Source: Bigelowiella natans CCMP2755 (lineage: Eukaryota; Cercozoa; Chlorarachniophyceae). Taken from it: a stretch of DNA of 23,138 bases. Under the pieces are notes generated by a model. The model did not search any database. It saw only the letters and a program-made list of their open reading frames with translations, and had not been told where the DNA came from. Below, piece by piece: positions 10,480 through 20,801 of the stretch. Position numbers and translations under genes: made by a program. Position 1 is the first letter of the stretch; every line of letters starts with the position of its first letter. The DNA lies in the NCBI GenBank assembly GCA_000320545.1, contig ADNK01003169.1, positions 2,501 through 25,638 on the forward strand, given 5' to 3'.

Positions 10480-10805
10480 TGTTGCGCGTAAGGTGTTCAC
10501 AGGCCGAGGCGCTACGTGCACAAGTAGGCAGGGGGGGGGAAAGGCACGTTTGCTTCCTTTTGAAGAGTTGTGTTTATTTTTATTAAAGATTATATTTTTA
10601 TTAAATCGTGCACTGCGTAATCATTCGCGAAGCTTTCGCGAATGCCGCCGCACGTGGGGCAGCACACTTCCGGTGTGCTGCCATGAGTCCCGCCGGAACC
10701 CACGTGCCTATGCTGTATTAATATCTACGTTATCTATATTCTATATCCGCGACAACCCCTTTGTTGTCGCACGTGACTTGTGCCCGCGTAGTGGTACGCG
10801 CTACA
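10480..10805 (-). repeat. 5' LTR of the Ty3/gypsy element
   Basis: Same length and, by eye, same sequence as the copy at 5090-5415 (constant offset 5390). It is upstream of the minus-strand gag-pol frame and so would hold the promoter. Confidence 0.95.
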
Positions 10806-10872
10806 AATCACGATGCAATGAATTTCATCACGTGATTGTGATTTCATTGCACGATCATTGCACGATGAACAA
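10806..10872. repeat. Right half of the interrupted palindrome cluster
   Basis: Starts with target duplication AATC and continues with TGCAATGAATTTCATCACGT, GATTTCATTGC and GATCATTGCACGATGAAC, the same motif family as 4838-5089. Confidence 0.65.
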
Positions 10873-11073
10873 CGAAGTGTCTGGCAAGCATCCCATGTGC
10901 ACATCTCTCACGTTCGTTTTGTTCTTTGCATTTTGGCCAACGAGGAGCTCAAAGATCTCGCTTGAAATCCTCGTCCATCTTTTTTCAGGTGCATCCTCTG
11001 TTCCTGGTTTCATTTTTTTTCGTGCCTCAACTTTGTCAACTTCAGGACTGTGACTTCTCTTTGCTTTCTTCAC
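10855..11073 (-). CDS. Possible Lys-rich hypothetical protein or terminal exon
   Basis: Open minus-strand frame ending at TGA 10857-10855, preceded in frame by a stop near 11087. It reads KKAKRSHSPEVDKVEARKK and then RWTRISSEIFELLVGQNAKN. Basic stretches followed by a helical segment look like a nuclear protein tail. The first ATG in frame would give about 52 residues; otherwise it would be a 3' exon entered through a weak acceptor near 11084. No family recognised, and the opposite strand is also open, so this may be chance. The stop lies 50 bp from the retrotransposon. Confidence 0.3.
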   Translation of the reverse strand: MKKAKRSHSPEVDKVEARKKMKPGTEDAPEKRWTRISSEIFELLVGQNAKNKTNVRDVHMGCLPDTSLFIVQ

Positions 11074-11089
11074 CCCGAAATCCTCCTTT

Positions 11090-11786
11090 CACGGCATTCT
11101 TCTTCTTGGATTTCACCAAGCAAGCAACACCATCCTTTCAAACCCCAACGCGAGCATTCCCATGGACATGAGAACATTGTGTTTTAACGGAAAATTCCCA
11201 TGAAAATACACAAGCAAAAACCACGTGTGTACGTGCAAATCGATGTTGAAAAGATCACATCAACCAAAGTTAGACAACAAAATTTCAGAAATTTCTGGAA
11301 TAAATTGCACAGTTGTTGTGTGTGTGTTTTGCAGCAGTCACTGCCACCACCACCACCTAGATCTAACCCACCACCCACCACCCTCGCTCCTACTCATCTA
11401 CCGATTCAATAGCACCCACCTAACTACTACGAGATCCACACACCAGATTTTATCACTATAGCCCAACAATCAACAATCTTGAATAGACAAGTGGAACAAC
11501 GTTGCGGGACTAGATAGGTAGGTGGGCGGAAAGGAAGAGGAGTTCCTTTATGTTGATCTAGAAGAATGAATAAAAGTTGTCGTGAGCATGTTGGCGGTGA
11601 AATGAGAAAACACGCTTCTTCACTTGTCGTGTATAAAATGAAGAACAAATAGTTTCCTTTCAACTTAGCTATCATCTACAACTTGCATCTCACGAACTAA
11701 CAACGGAGTTTTAAACTAACTTAACACTCTTCTGATCACTAATAGTTGGTGGGGCCGTAGTCAACCAATCAGAGGGAAGGGGAAGC
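11090..11786. other. Intergenic region upstream of the PAN-domain gene
   Basis: No supported gene. Contains a CCA/ACC-rich tract at about 11340-11385 and a CCAATCAG box at 11765-11772, about 20 bp before the next ATG, too close to be a standard upstream promoter element unless the mRNA start is downstream or the true ATG lies elsewhere. Confidence 0.35.
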
Positions 11787-12359
11787 ATGATGGCTTTGTT
11801 CCCTCCATTTCCCAGAACAGTCATGAGTCAGCTCCAAGTGGCGTCGGGGACTGCTTGTTTCTTCCTCGTGTACGGCTACATCATGAGATCATCTTATCTA
11901 CGAGTCACTGCGTTGGGAATTCTAGGCATTATCCTTATCTTCACAGGGATTGTTATACAGAGCAAGGGAAGAGGGGGGGGAGGAGCGGTAGGTAGTAAGC
12001 CGCTTCCTGCTCCCTCGATGGTCTATCCATTGTCCCTTTGCATAATCTTCGTGTTCGCTACTTACCATCATTTTTATGATATCGGTGGGAATGGGGAAGA
12101 GAACGAGAACATCATGGGGAGTTGGGATAGGCTGCGGCTGGAAAGAAGAGTTCTAGCGCTTGAAGAACTAATTTTGGAGCAGAAAGAAGGGGGCGGGGAT
12201 GTAGCAACGGAAAAAGAAGGTCGTCGTCGTAAAATCACTTTTTATTTGCATGGCATCACAGATTCATCGAGCGAGTTTTTATCCGTGTTAAAAGATATTC
12301 AGTGCAACATCTATCCCACATCCCACCACCATTGAGTTGTTTCTGCGTACGTGCGGGCG

Positions 12360-12399
<40 letters not shown>

Positions 12400-13561
12400 T
12401 ATGTACTGAACGTGGTTCTTTCTACAACAATAGCATCGAAGGTTGGTTGTTAATGAAAACACTAGCTAGTAGGAGTCAATATAAGTAGTATCACATGTAG
12501 TAATAGTAGTAGTAGTGGAAGGGGATAAAACTGCCATTACAATCTAAAAGGCTAATATGCTTATGTTTTATGTGTGTGTATGTCACGTATGTATGTGTGT
12601 ACTATAGCCTCACTGCAATCACTACACAAATAATAAGTTGCAGCGCTCTATTCATCTTTCTTTGGTTTCTACTATTTAATGAGAGCAATAAGAGAGACAG
12701 AGAGCAGAGAGATATTTTCCCCTTCCTTTTTAGATGTTTCTTCGAAGCAAGTTTTGGAATTATTTTAATACGTTTTAATGATAGTGAGGAATGGGATTAC
12801 TACCACCTTGTATGATGAAAAGATGATGTAGATGATGATGATTATGATGATTCAAATGCCACATAATAAGTGAACAGACAAATTAAGCCATTCTCGGGGC
12901 AGATGATGCTAATAATTATTTTCACATAATTACCGTGTGCTTAGATGTCTTCGGCGTCTTCTTCTTCTTCATCACCATCAAGGGGAAAGGCACCATTAAC
13001 ACAGCAGAGTAGTAAGCATTCATGCGATGTTCATGAGGGTAGAGATTACACAGGAAACGATATGTTCAATGATGGGATTTACTTCGATAGGTAGTATCAG
13101 CAACCTGCTGCTTGTCTAATATCTCCAATCTACTACTACTAGTACTACTACTACTAATCATTTCTTGTATTATTAAACGATTGTGGTGGTGCTGTAACAG
13201 TCATGGCACCATCATAGACTGAATTGAATGAAGAATTATGAAAAAGAGACTATAATGTTTACACACACACACACACACACACACATACGCGTACGTTTGG
13301 TATATGTGCATGCAAAATTGATATTTATTCCTCAGCTATGATGAATGCTGCCAGAAGTGTGCCGTCACGCCCCATTGCAAAGGCTTTACCTTCACGGTAG
13401 TAGTAAGTATGTAAGCTACTAAGTAAGTAATTATGTAAGTAAGTAAATAGCTGCTTAGGAAGCCATTGGATGGATTATGCTTTTTGAGAAGAAGAAGAAG
13501 AAGAACCAAAAAATTCTTTCTTCATTTTGAATTGATGACTCCCATGGTATCTGAAGTATAA
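11787..13561 (+). CDS. Membrane protein with C-terminal PAN/apple-like Cys domain, five exons
   Basis: Phase-consistent model: 11787-12301, 12734-12809, 12945-13090, 13336-13396 and 13463-13561, 298 residues. Exon 1 starts at ATG 11787 and encodes hydrophobic stretches (ASGTACFFLVYGYIM; TALGILGIILIFTGIVI; MVYPLSLCIIFVFATY), then a Glu-rich coiled-coil-like segment (RLERRVLALEELILEQKEG). Exons 3-5 give SCDVHEGRDYTGNDM, YDECCQKCAVTPHCKGFTFT and PLDGLCFLR. The CC-x2-C-x5-C spacing with GFTF and a final Cys matches PAN/apple modules, extracellular protein- or carbohydrate-binding folds. So the C-terminal part probably faces the lumen or outside. Exon 2 has a good TTTTTAG acceptor. The exon 1 donor (CA/GTGCAA) is weak, so exon 1 could belong to another gene. 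The Arg run after the last Cys comes from an AGA repeat. Confidence 0.6.
12361..12397. repeat. (TG)n microsatellite in intron 1 of the PAN-domain gene
   Basis: Uninterrupted TG repeat in the proposed 432-bp first intron (12302-12733). Confidence 0.9.
13259..13284. repeat. (CA)n microsatellite in intron 3 of the PAN-domain gene
   Basis: CA repeat about 50 bp before the acceptor CCTCAG at 13331-13335. Confidence 0.9.
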
Positions 13562-14485
13562 ATCTCTAAATCTCCTTCGTTGTGCTTGTCGCTTGTCTAA
13601 TCTAGTTTTGGTTATTTTCCTATTCTTGCGAGTAGATATCCTCAAAGCAATGCTGGCTAAAGCATAGTGTAGATTCTACAAAAAAAAATCCAAGCGTTGT
13701 TTCTGGAAAATTGCTTTAACGAATGTTAAATGAGTGCATCAAATGCAGTGAATTGTGTACTGTACAAACAATGGCAATGGCATAGAATAACATCATGTTG
13801 TGTGTAACTAGTAAGCGTATGTTTTTTAGTAATTGGTGTCCATAAAATCGTAGCACAGCGCAACATGCGCATGTTCAATGTGGACAGAGGCATCGTGCAA
13901 AGTGTGACAAACAAAAGCAGCCGCTCACTCGGTCTGTCGCAAAAGGTGTATAGAAGAAGGGTTCACAGCGCAAGTAAGCCGTGCAGATCTCGTAACGACG
14001 ACACACACTCTAGCAGTGCGTTCGCGGCGGGACACCCACGTAAGTAAACCAGATGTGTTAAATATCTGAGAGAATTGTAACATTAGCTTACACATCCCTA
14101 CTACCTAACACACGGTGTTTCGTCAGTTGCGGTGCGGCTACATAGACATGCAAGCTCATCTAGTCGCATGTATGTGCATCTCAAAAGTAGCGCATATCTG
14201 TTAGCAGTCCGAGATCACAAGCCGGAGTATCGCTTACTGATCGACATTTACATCGTAACACACATCGATGCAACTTTCAGCACATTGCTTGCACATAATT
14301 ATGGTTTTTGTATATCATTCTTGGCTAGAGCATCATCCCTTATGCATGCATGTGCTTGCTGCTACCACAAACTCAAACGACGACATGCCTCGGCCACTGA
14401 ATCAGAAGCATACCGATCAACTAACTTTCTTAGAACCTGAATGATTTAAAGGAGGGGGGGCTGTGAGCAAGGTAGGCTGCTTTAC
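13562..14485. other. Convergent intergenic region
   Basis: Lies between the 3' ends of the PAN-domain gene and the TRAPPC12-like gene. Plus-strand frames of 60 and 102 codons (13865, 14132) show no motif, Arg/His/Ser-biased composition and no splice support. No RNA gene recognised. Confidence 0.5.
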
Positions 14486-15167
14486 TTAGTAGAGTATGCG
14501 TGTTGTATGAATACCATTAACATACATGTAAAACCTCTGACTTATGCAGCATAATAGATTACGATCATGATGAGAGGAGAATAATGTATGAATGACCGCT
14601 TTTCTGTTTCGCAGTGAGCATAAATCGTACAATGACACTAAATTCTGGACAATGGCCATGTTAAGGCCCTGGAATGGATCTTCTCTAACGCATTCTTCCA
14701 AACTTTGAATTGCAACTGCAATTTTGTTTGTGAAAAGTGAGCATATTGCATAATTGTTGATAGCGTCCATTGAAGCAAACCCAGAGTCGATTAGCGGAGA
14801 AAGAATCTATATATTTGTAGTAGTAGTAGTAGTAGTAGTAGTAGTGATAATAATATTAGTACTCTCTTCTCCTCCTCCTCCTCCTCCTTCTCCTCAATAA
14901 AGGAGTTTCTGCTCAATATTAATTATGTATCATTTCTGTGGATGATTGTTTGGATTGGGTGCGTGGTAGCACATCATTGTATGATGAATGGTTTTTCTAC
15001 ATGCTGAATAATTCAACAGCCAGGCAAGTAGTGATATAAATTTGCATCAACAAGAACAAGAAGAAGAAGAAGAAGAAGAAACCTTGTGTGCATCTTCAAA
15101 TCTAGAGTCTGCTGTCAGTAACAACGCCCTAAATGATGATGATGTGTGTTTAATACATGCTCTCATA

Positions 15168-15234
<67 letters not shown>

Positions 15235-16072
15235 TGCTTGAGTATATTATATATAGGTGTATGTTTTCTATAATTGTCGTTCAGAAGTAACTACATCGTA
15301 GAAAGAAGATTATTGTGAATAAGGTGTATATGTCTTGTCCCCCGCTTATCATCATCTGATCTGCCACCCACTACTATTATTCCTCCTCCTCTTCCACCTC
15401 CTCCACCTCCTCCTCCTCCTAGAATGACAGCTACAACAACTACTATCACCACCTCATTTCTGTGAGCTGTGCTCTTTCCTTTGAGTATTCTTTCTTTTCA
15501 TTGGTTTTGAGAGAGGATGAGGAGGAGAGGGGGAAAGACTTTTCTTTAGCATACTCCTCTACCTTCTTCCTTGCTCTTTTCACGTCACCCATCTAAGCAA
15601 GAAAAGCAATGACGATGATCATTTGAGACTATTTCAAACATCAACTAGTGCAATGCATTCATTCTTCCAAATAGAGATCGATCTTATTTCTCCTCTTTAT
15701 CATCTTATCCTTATAGTTGTTATTGACTAATCGAATCATTGATTGCATTACTGCTTTCTTTGTTCATCGTTGTTTCATCATGAATAAGGATGATAATACC
15801 TACCTTCAATAGAATCTTAGCACAGATAAGACTACTTTGCTTTGCAGCTGCTGCTGCCTTTGATGCAATGTGCAAAGCGAGTCGGAGCTTTGAACCAAGA
15901 ATCTAATCATGGTATAAATAGCAGCATGGGATATGGATGATGATGATGATGATGATGATGATGGCGGAAGATGTTTTCCAACGATGTTCTTGCCCCACGA
16001 TTACTAATTCGATTGCTTATAGTACACGAGTAGTATAATCTAGTGTGATAGATAGTAGTACCATATGTGTGG

Positions 16073-16103
<31 letters not shown>

Positions 16104-16611
16104 GTTTGTGTGTGCGTGTGCGTGTGTGTGCATTTATTTGTTTGATACGGTGAAGGCTGCTAATTGATATGATACTCACGAAACAAGATAATGTTACAAT
16201 ATTTAGAAGAAGAAGAAGAAGAAGAAGAAGAAGAAGAAGAAGAAGGAGAGGATGATATGAGGTTATGAGTTGTTATTGAAGCTGCTGCTACTGCTACCGC
16301 TATTTCCACTACTTCCACCACTATTACTACTTTCTTCTACTATCAACAATACTATCATTATCTCCTACCAAATAAGAGACAATTTTCTCGTTAATGATGG
16401 AAAGATGCTTCAACGTTTGCTTAGAAGATGATGATGATGACGTTCCTGATTTAGTTATTTATAGAAGATATACACCATCGTCAGCATTTGCTACCCACCA
16501 TCCAATGAAAGAGAAGAGGAGGAAGAAGAAGGAGATTCCAGCATATTGTACTACTACAAGGGTCAAATGAAAGATAATAAATATCATTGTTACTCCTCTT
16601 CGATAATGAGT

Positions 16612-16647
<36 letters not shown>

Positions 16648-17112
16648 AACATCACACTCCTCTCCTCAGTAATGACCTTCTTTATCACGTGTAATACGCT
16701 CCCGGAGTTGGAAAAAAGCCCTCACGGCTTCATCGTTGTCTCCTTTTCGGTTGGGGTATAGAGGGGGGAGGGGGATGCAGAAACATGCATTGTTAATGTA
16801 AAACCCTAACTATTTCAATGTCATCATCATCATCATCATCATCATCATCGTCAATTATAGTGTCGCAACCTTATTATGGTACTCATATTTGATGCTGTCC
16901 TTGCGGATAAAATAGTAGCTAGTGCTGCTACTACTACTACTAACTAGTACAACATTAAATCATCGATGATAATATGATTATTGCTACTTACTATTACTAA
17001 GAGCCACCATCCATGCCTATTGCATGCTATTTGCTCTATCATGCTTACTACTGACAATCGTCATGGACTATCATCATTGTTGATTATATTTTTTAATATT
17101 CAGCTTATCTTA

Positions 17113-17144
<32 letters not shown>

Positions 17145-17281
17145 TGACTCCTACCAAGATAATGAGCCAATTCACATCGCATCACGTGCAAATTGAAGGG
17201 TTGCGACTCGAAAGACGAGAAAGGAGGAGGCACTGTCTTATTGTTATTACTATCACTTCCATTTATGACGACCTCCCTTGC

Positions 17282-17323
<42 letters not shown>

Positions 17324-17337
17324 ACACACACATATAG

Positions 17338-17400
<63 letters not shown>

Positions 17401-18492
17401 TTAGATGTTGAGGGGTAGTCGTAGTAGTACCTCCTCATATTCACCAAGCCTAAAGTGACAGACTGCAAGGTGCGATCGTATGCAATGTCCTAGTTTGATC
17501 TTATCACCATCGGATTTATTATTCTCTTCGATAAGTTGTCGACACATGCGAATGGCTACTCGGTACCGCCCTGCATCCTACACAAATCATCATCATCATC
17601 ATCATAATGAGTACCACCATATTGTTAATAAAACAATATGTTTAGATGTACGATAGGAAGGACACTAAATACTACTATCAAAGACAACATTATTTATCAA
17701 CATACGATGAGTCTTTTCACGCTATCCTCGGATTCTGGGAAGTCACTTGATTGAAATTTCTTTGGTGGTGGCTGATCAAATGGAAGGAGATCAAAGTCTT
17801 ACCGGATATGATTAAAATTAAGCGAGAAATGTTAAATGTAATCTACCGCTGTGCCATCAGCAAAGAAGAGGGCGATTTCCCGATCCATTGTTGCGTATTC
17901 TAACGTATAATTATCACCCTATTATTTTTTGAACTTATATGTTACAACGACACTACCAGCATCATCCATAAAATTGCGAGAAATGAATGTATTCGTCCAC
18001 GATGTTAGTGAATCAAAGTAATTATTCGTCGTCGTATTACCTTTCTGCTGTTCTCGAAAACTTCTGATAGGGAGGGTAGGAGCGGCCTAGAAGTACAATA
18101 AATAATAACCCCCAATTTATCAAACTACAAAGACTGATATTTCAATAGATACTGACCCCCTTCGGTCCTTTAAGTAAATCCATTGAATTTGCTTTTGGTC
18201 TTCCTCCTGGATCATCGAGTCTCTCATCCAAGCGAGTTGTTAAAAACCCTGTGTGGTTCTCTGATGCTGTCCTACTTTCAGATTTGGGAGTAGAAGGGGA
18301 GGCACGCGCCTTCAATATGACACCCAGAGGATCCTCGGACATGATCCTTCCTATTCTTCTTGCCGTAGATACTCGAGTGTATGAAGGTGCTCTAGGTGGG
18401 TGAGGCGGGTGGTGGTGGTGTTTGGGTTCCGAAACGATGATGTTGTAGGTCCCGATGATGGGCCGAGGAATTAATTTATTTATCATTTTCAT
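14486..18492 (-). CDS. TRAPPC12-like TPR protein (TRAPP complex subunit 12 family)
   Basis: At least 13 exons with matching phases: 18492-18157, 18086-18041, 17899-17847, 17771-17706, 17577-17431, 17281-17155, 16742-16677, 16445-16369, an unresolved stretch within 16368-15905, 15902-15804, 15592-15453, 15128-15083 and 14806-14486 (stop TAA). About 507 residues without the missing exon. ATG 18492 opens an acidic/Ser N-terminal part (SEDPLGVILKARAS). The helical-repeat part includes DAGRYRVAIRMCRQLIEE, SHLAVCHFRLGEYEE, FNLHVMRCELAHYLG, LICAKILLK-MGDVKRARK, LLLTADSRFEDAHK, DAINNYAICSLFTNK and LEECVREDPFQGLN. Their order and spacing match the C-terminal TPR region of TRAPPC12, including the closing NLVSLYDL segment. 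The known family acts in vesicle tethering between ER and Golgi and, in animals, at kinetochores. Introns are packed with microsatellites. Confidence 0.8.
14816..14895. repeat. (TAG)n and (CTC)n microsatellites in the last TRAPPC12-like intron
   Basis: (TAG)n at 14817-14844 and (CTC)n at 14866-14895, directly upstream on the gene's strand of the acceptor at 14808-14807. Confidence 0.85.
15171..15231. repeat. (CA)n(TA)n compound microsatellite
   Basis: CA repeat 15171-15200 followed without a break by TA repeat to about 15230; intronic, about 40 bp from the acceptor at 15130. Confidence 0.9.
15905..16368 (-). other. Unresolved exon region of the TRAPPC12-like gene
   Basis: The exons on both sides need a phase 0-to-0 piece here. 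Family-like fragments are visible in different frames: KYCNIILFREYHI (around 16200-16165, overlapping a strong GTGAGT donor) and TSLENIF (around 15985). No single set of GT-AG junctions joins them. The stretch is dominated by (GAT)n 15937-15962, (TAG)n 16077-16104 and (AGA)n 16205-16245, whose expansion may have displaced splice signals. Confidence 0.5.
16616..16850. repeat. (GCA)n and (CAT)n microsatellites around a TRAPPC12-like exon
   Basis: (GCA)n 16616-16646 lies just after the donor at 16676 on the gene's strand. (CAT)n 16821-16849 lies before the acceptor at 16744. Confidence 0.85.
17110..17144. repeat. (CTA)n microsatellite at a 5' splice site
   Basis: Reads (TAG)n on the gene's strand, starting within about 10 bases of the donor at 17154-17153 (CTTG/GTAGGAG). 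Confidence 0.85.
17284..17398. repeat. (CA)n(TA)n(TG)n self-complementary hairpin repeat
   Basis: CA repeat at 17284-17332 (with one TA step), TA repeat at about 17333-17365 and TG repeat at 17366-17398. The CA and TG arms are complementary and the TA core pairs with itself, so one strand can fold into a hairpin of over 100 nt. It fills most of the 149-bp intron 17430-17282 of the TRAPPC12-like gene and ends in the acceptor TGTAG. Confidence 0.9.
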
Positions 18493-18675
18493 GAATCAAC
18501 TTGTCGCTTTGCTGTCTCAACAACAGCGATGAGGAAAGAGGGCATTTAGAAGCTGAGACAAGGGGGAAAACTTGACTCATGTGTGAGATGGATCAGAGTT
18601 AAAAGACAGGAGCAGCTCATCATATTCCATATGGGAGGGAAGGGAGAGGAGTAAAGCATACCGTTGGTGGTGGTA
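18493..18675. promoter_or_regulatory. Divergent (bidirectional) promoter region
   Basis: 183-bp spacer between ATG 18492 (TRAPPC12-like, minus) and ATG 18676 (RRM-methyltransferase, plus). Purine-rich on + near the plus gene (GGGAGGGAAGGGAGAGGAG); no clear TATA box. A shared promoter is inferred from the distance alone. Confidence 0.5.
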
Positions 18676-19505
18676 ATGCGGTACAGGACAAGTTTGATTG
18701 CTTGGGCTGGTTTGTTACAGTTTTTGATAGGCCTAGCAGCCGTTGTTCCATTGCCTCCTTCTTCGAGCTACTACTACCAATGTACTGCATCTTCTACTAC
18801 CCCACACTGCTACTTCCTGATTCGAAGAAATCATCAAAGGAGGACACAACGACAACAACTTAACTTCAGACCCTCGTGGTTTCGTCGTCGTCGTCGTCGT
18901 TCAAATGTAAATTATCGAAATACAGAACGAGTAACAGCAGCAAGAAATAATCGACAATTAGCGTACGCTGCTGCTACCTCCTCCTCCTCCTCCTCCTCTT
19001 CTACCTCTTCCTCGTTATCATCATTCACAACGACTAAAAACAAGACGTCTCCGGCTGTGTTAGTAATTAAGTCACTACCATGGTCAAATTCAAGTTCGGA
19101 ACTGCAGAGATGGGTCAAGAAAGACCTTTTAAGGCGTGGAATACCTAAATCGGCAAGGTGTATAATACGGGTGCTGGAGCGACCAGAAGGCCCAAAAATC
19201 CATAGCGACGGCCGCGTGCAAACTCATTTGGGAACAATTTTTATTAATTTTGAGGAAGATTGGCACTTAGCATCAATTATGGAATCGTATAAGAAGGAAC
19301 CTCCTACAATGGGAGGCCGAGAGCTCAGAGTAGGGATTTCGCAGCAAAAACCGAAGAACCTGAAGCTAACAGAAGAACAGGGCAATTTGACAACTAATAA
19401 AGTACCCCTTGAATTACGTAAAAAGCGTCAGGATAAGGTGAGAGCCCTTCTTGCAAAGAACAACCACCCATTAAGCAATTCGCTTAGTCTGCTGCACATA
19501 TATTG

Positions 19506-19542
<37 letters not shown>

Positions 19543-20561
19543 AACACAATAATGTGTGCATGACTTTGTATCATCTTTGAATACTTTGCCTTCTTAAGGT
19601 GAGGCGTGCGAGAATGAGAGAAGTCGCTCAGACAGACAGGCTAATGTCAAAGATTGAGCAGCTTGATGAACATAGGAAATACTTCGCTGCAAACTTCATA
19701 TCCTGTCCAGAGTTGACATTAGATTGGGATTCAATTCCCCCTCGATGCGATCCAAGGTTGTCAGCGGCGAAGAGTCGTATGGCAGCAGGCACAATAAGAG
19801 GAGAGAGGAAGAAGGAGACTGTTGAAGCATACGCGTGGGTTCTGAGTAAAATCCTTGAGCTACTTAGTAGCAGGGGGGAAGAAGAAGAGGATTATTATCA
19901 GCAGACAAATAGGGTTTCTCCATTGGGTTGTGTCAATGATGATGATGATGATGATGATGATGACGATGACGATGCTGCAGATGGTCGCAGTAGTTGTTAT
20001 TCTAGTAGTAACAGCAATCCTCCCATCACCAACCATACTTCACCTATCCCCCCTCCAATTACTATCGTCGATGCAGGATCAGGTACTATAATGTCTGTTG
20101 TTATTAGCCCTCCTCCTCCTCTTCATTATTTTCAACAAATCTGTCATGATACAAGTTATTACCTATGGAATAACGAAATGTGTTTATATTCCACCATTCT
20201 CTCTCTCTCTCTCTCTCCACCTTTCTCTCTTCGTATCCCCCAATACCCCACCATCTTTCCCTTCTTTTCTGTCTGCTGCTTAAAATTATAGGCACAGGTA
20301 ATCTGTTGCTACCACTCGCAGCTGCCTTCTCTACTGGGATTCCTTCAACTTCATCATCATCATCATCATCATCATCATTATCATCATCACTGAACGGTCG
20401 TCAGGTGCAATGGGTTGGTGTTGATATGAAGCCGTATTCCTTAGAGCTATTAGAGGCTAGGGCAGCTGCTAGTGGCTTGGAAGCATCGGTTAAAACATGG
20501 CACGGAAAAATAGAAGAGTATGATGGAGAATGTACTATTGTCATCTCCCTTCATGGTAGTA

Positions 20562-20597
<36 letters not shown>

Positions 20598-20758
20598 TAG
20601 GTTGTAGCCTGTTTTTATTACAAGTGGAGTTGCTTTCACAAAAATGCAAAGAGAATAATGAATAGTTTTCTGCTTAAATTCAAAAAAATAAATGAGCTAT
20701 AAGCGACAATTTTGATTACAAGCAAAACATACTGAGGCAATTGATAGAATGTAAGTTG

Positions 20759-20801
<43 letters not shown>

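Larger units (their letters stand above)
5090..10805 (-). mobile_element. Complete Ty3/gypsy-type LTR retrotransposon
   Basis: 5716-bp element bounded by two 326-bp direct repeats, TG...CA ended, that read identical. Flanks carry AATC before 5090 (5086-5089) and after 10805 (10806-10809), a 4-bp target duplication; if the LTR end is drawn one base earlier it becomes AAATC, 5 bp. The inside holds one gag-pol frame on the minus strand with order Gag, protease, reverse transcriptase, RNase H, integrase, which defines Ty3/gypsy rather than Ty1/copia. A purine tract abuts the 3' LTR. Only 39 bp separate the 5' LTR from the gag ATG, so the primer-binding site must lie there (10441-10479). A TGG-starting stretch begins 4-5 bases in, but I could not assign a tRNA. 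Identical LTRs imply a recent insertion. Confidence 0.95.

Noticed and set aside
10463-11053. 196-codon plus-strand frame starting in the right LTR
   Set aside because: Runs through the LTR antisense to the element and into flanking DNA; the first part is duplicated in the left LTR with a different continuation.
12570-12815. 81-codon plus-strand frame taken as a separate gene
   Set aside because: Only its 12734-12809 part, after a strong acceptor, looks coding and fits as exon 2 of the PAN-domain gene.
14132-14440. 102-codon plus-strand frame
   Set aside because: No motif, no splice or promoter support, composition unlike the real exons.
15907-16179. 90-codon minus frame with Leu and His runs
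   Set aside because: Starts at a GTG that is better read as a GTGAGT splice donor; mostly repeat translation. A piece (TSLENIF) may be exonic and is noted under the unresolved region.
17144-17468. Overlapping frames with His-Thr, Ile-Tyr and Cys-Val runs on both strands
   Set aside because: Translations of the CA/TA/TG repeat; the true exons lie on either side.
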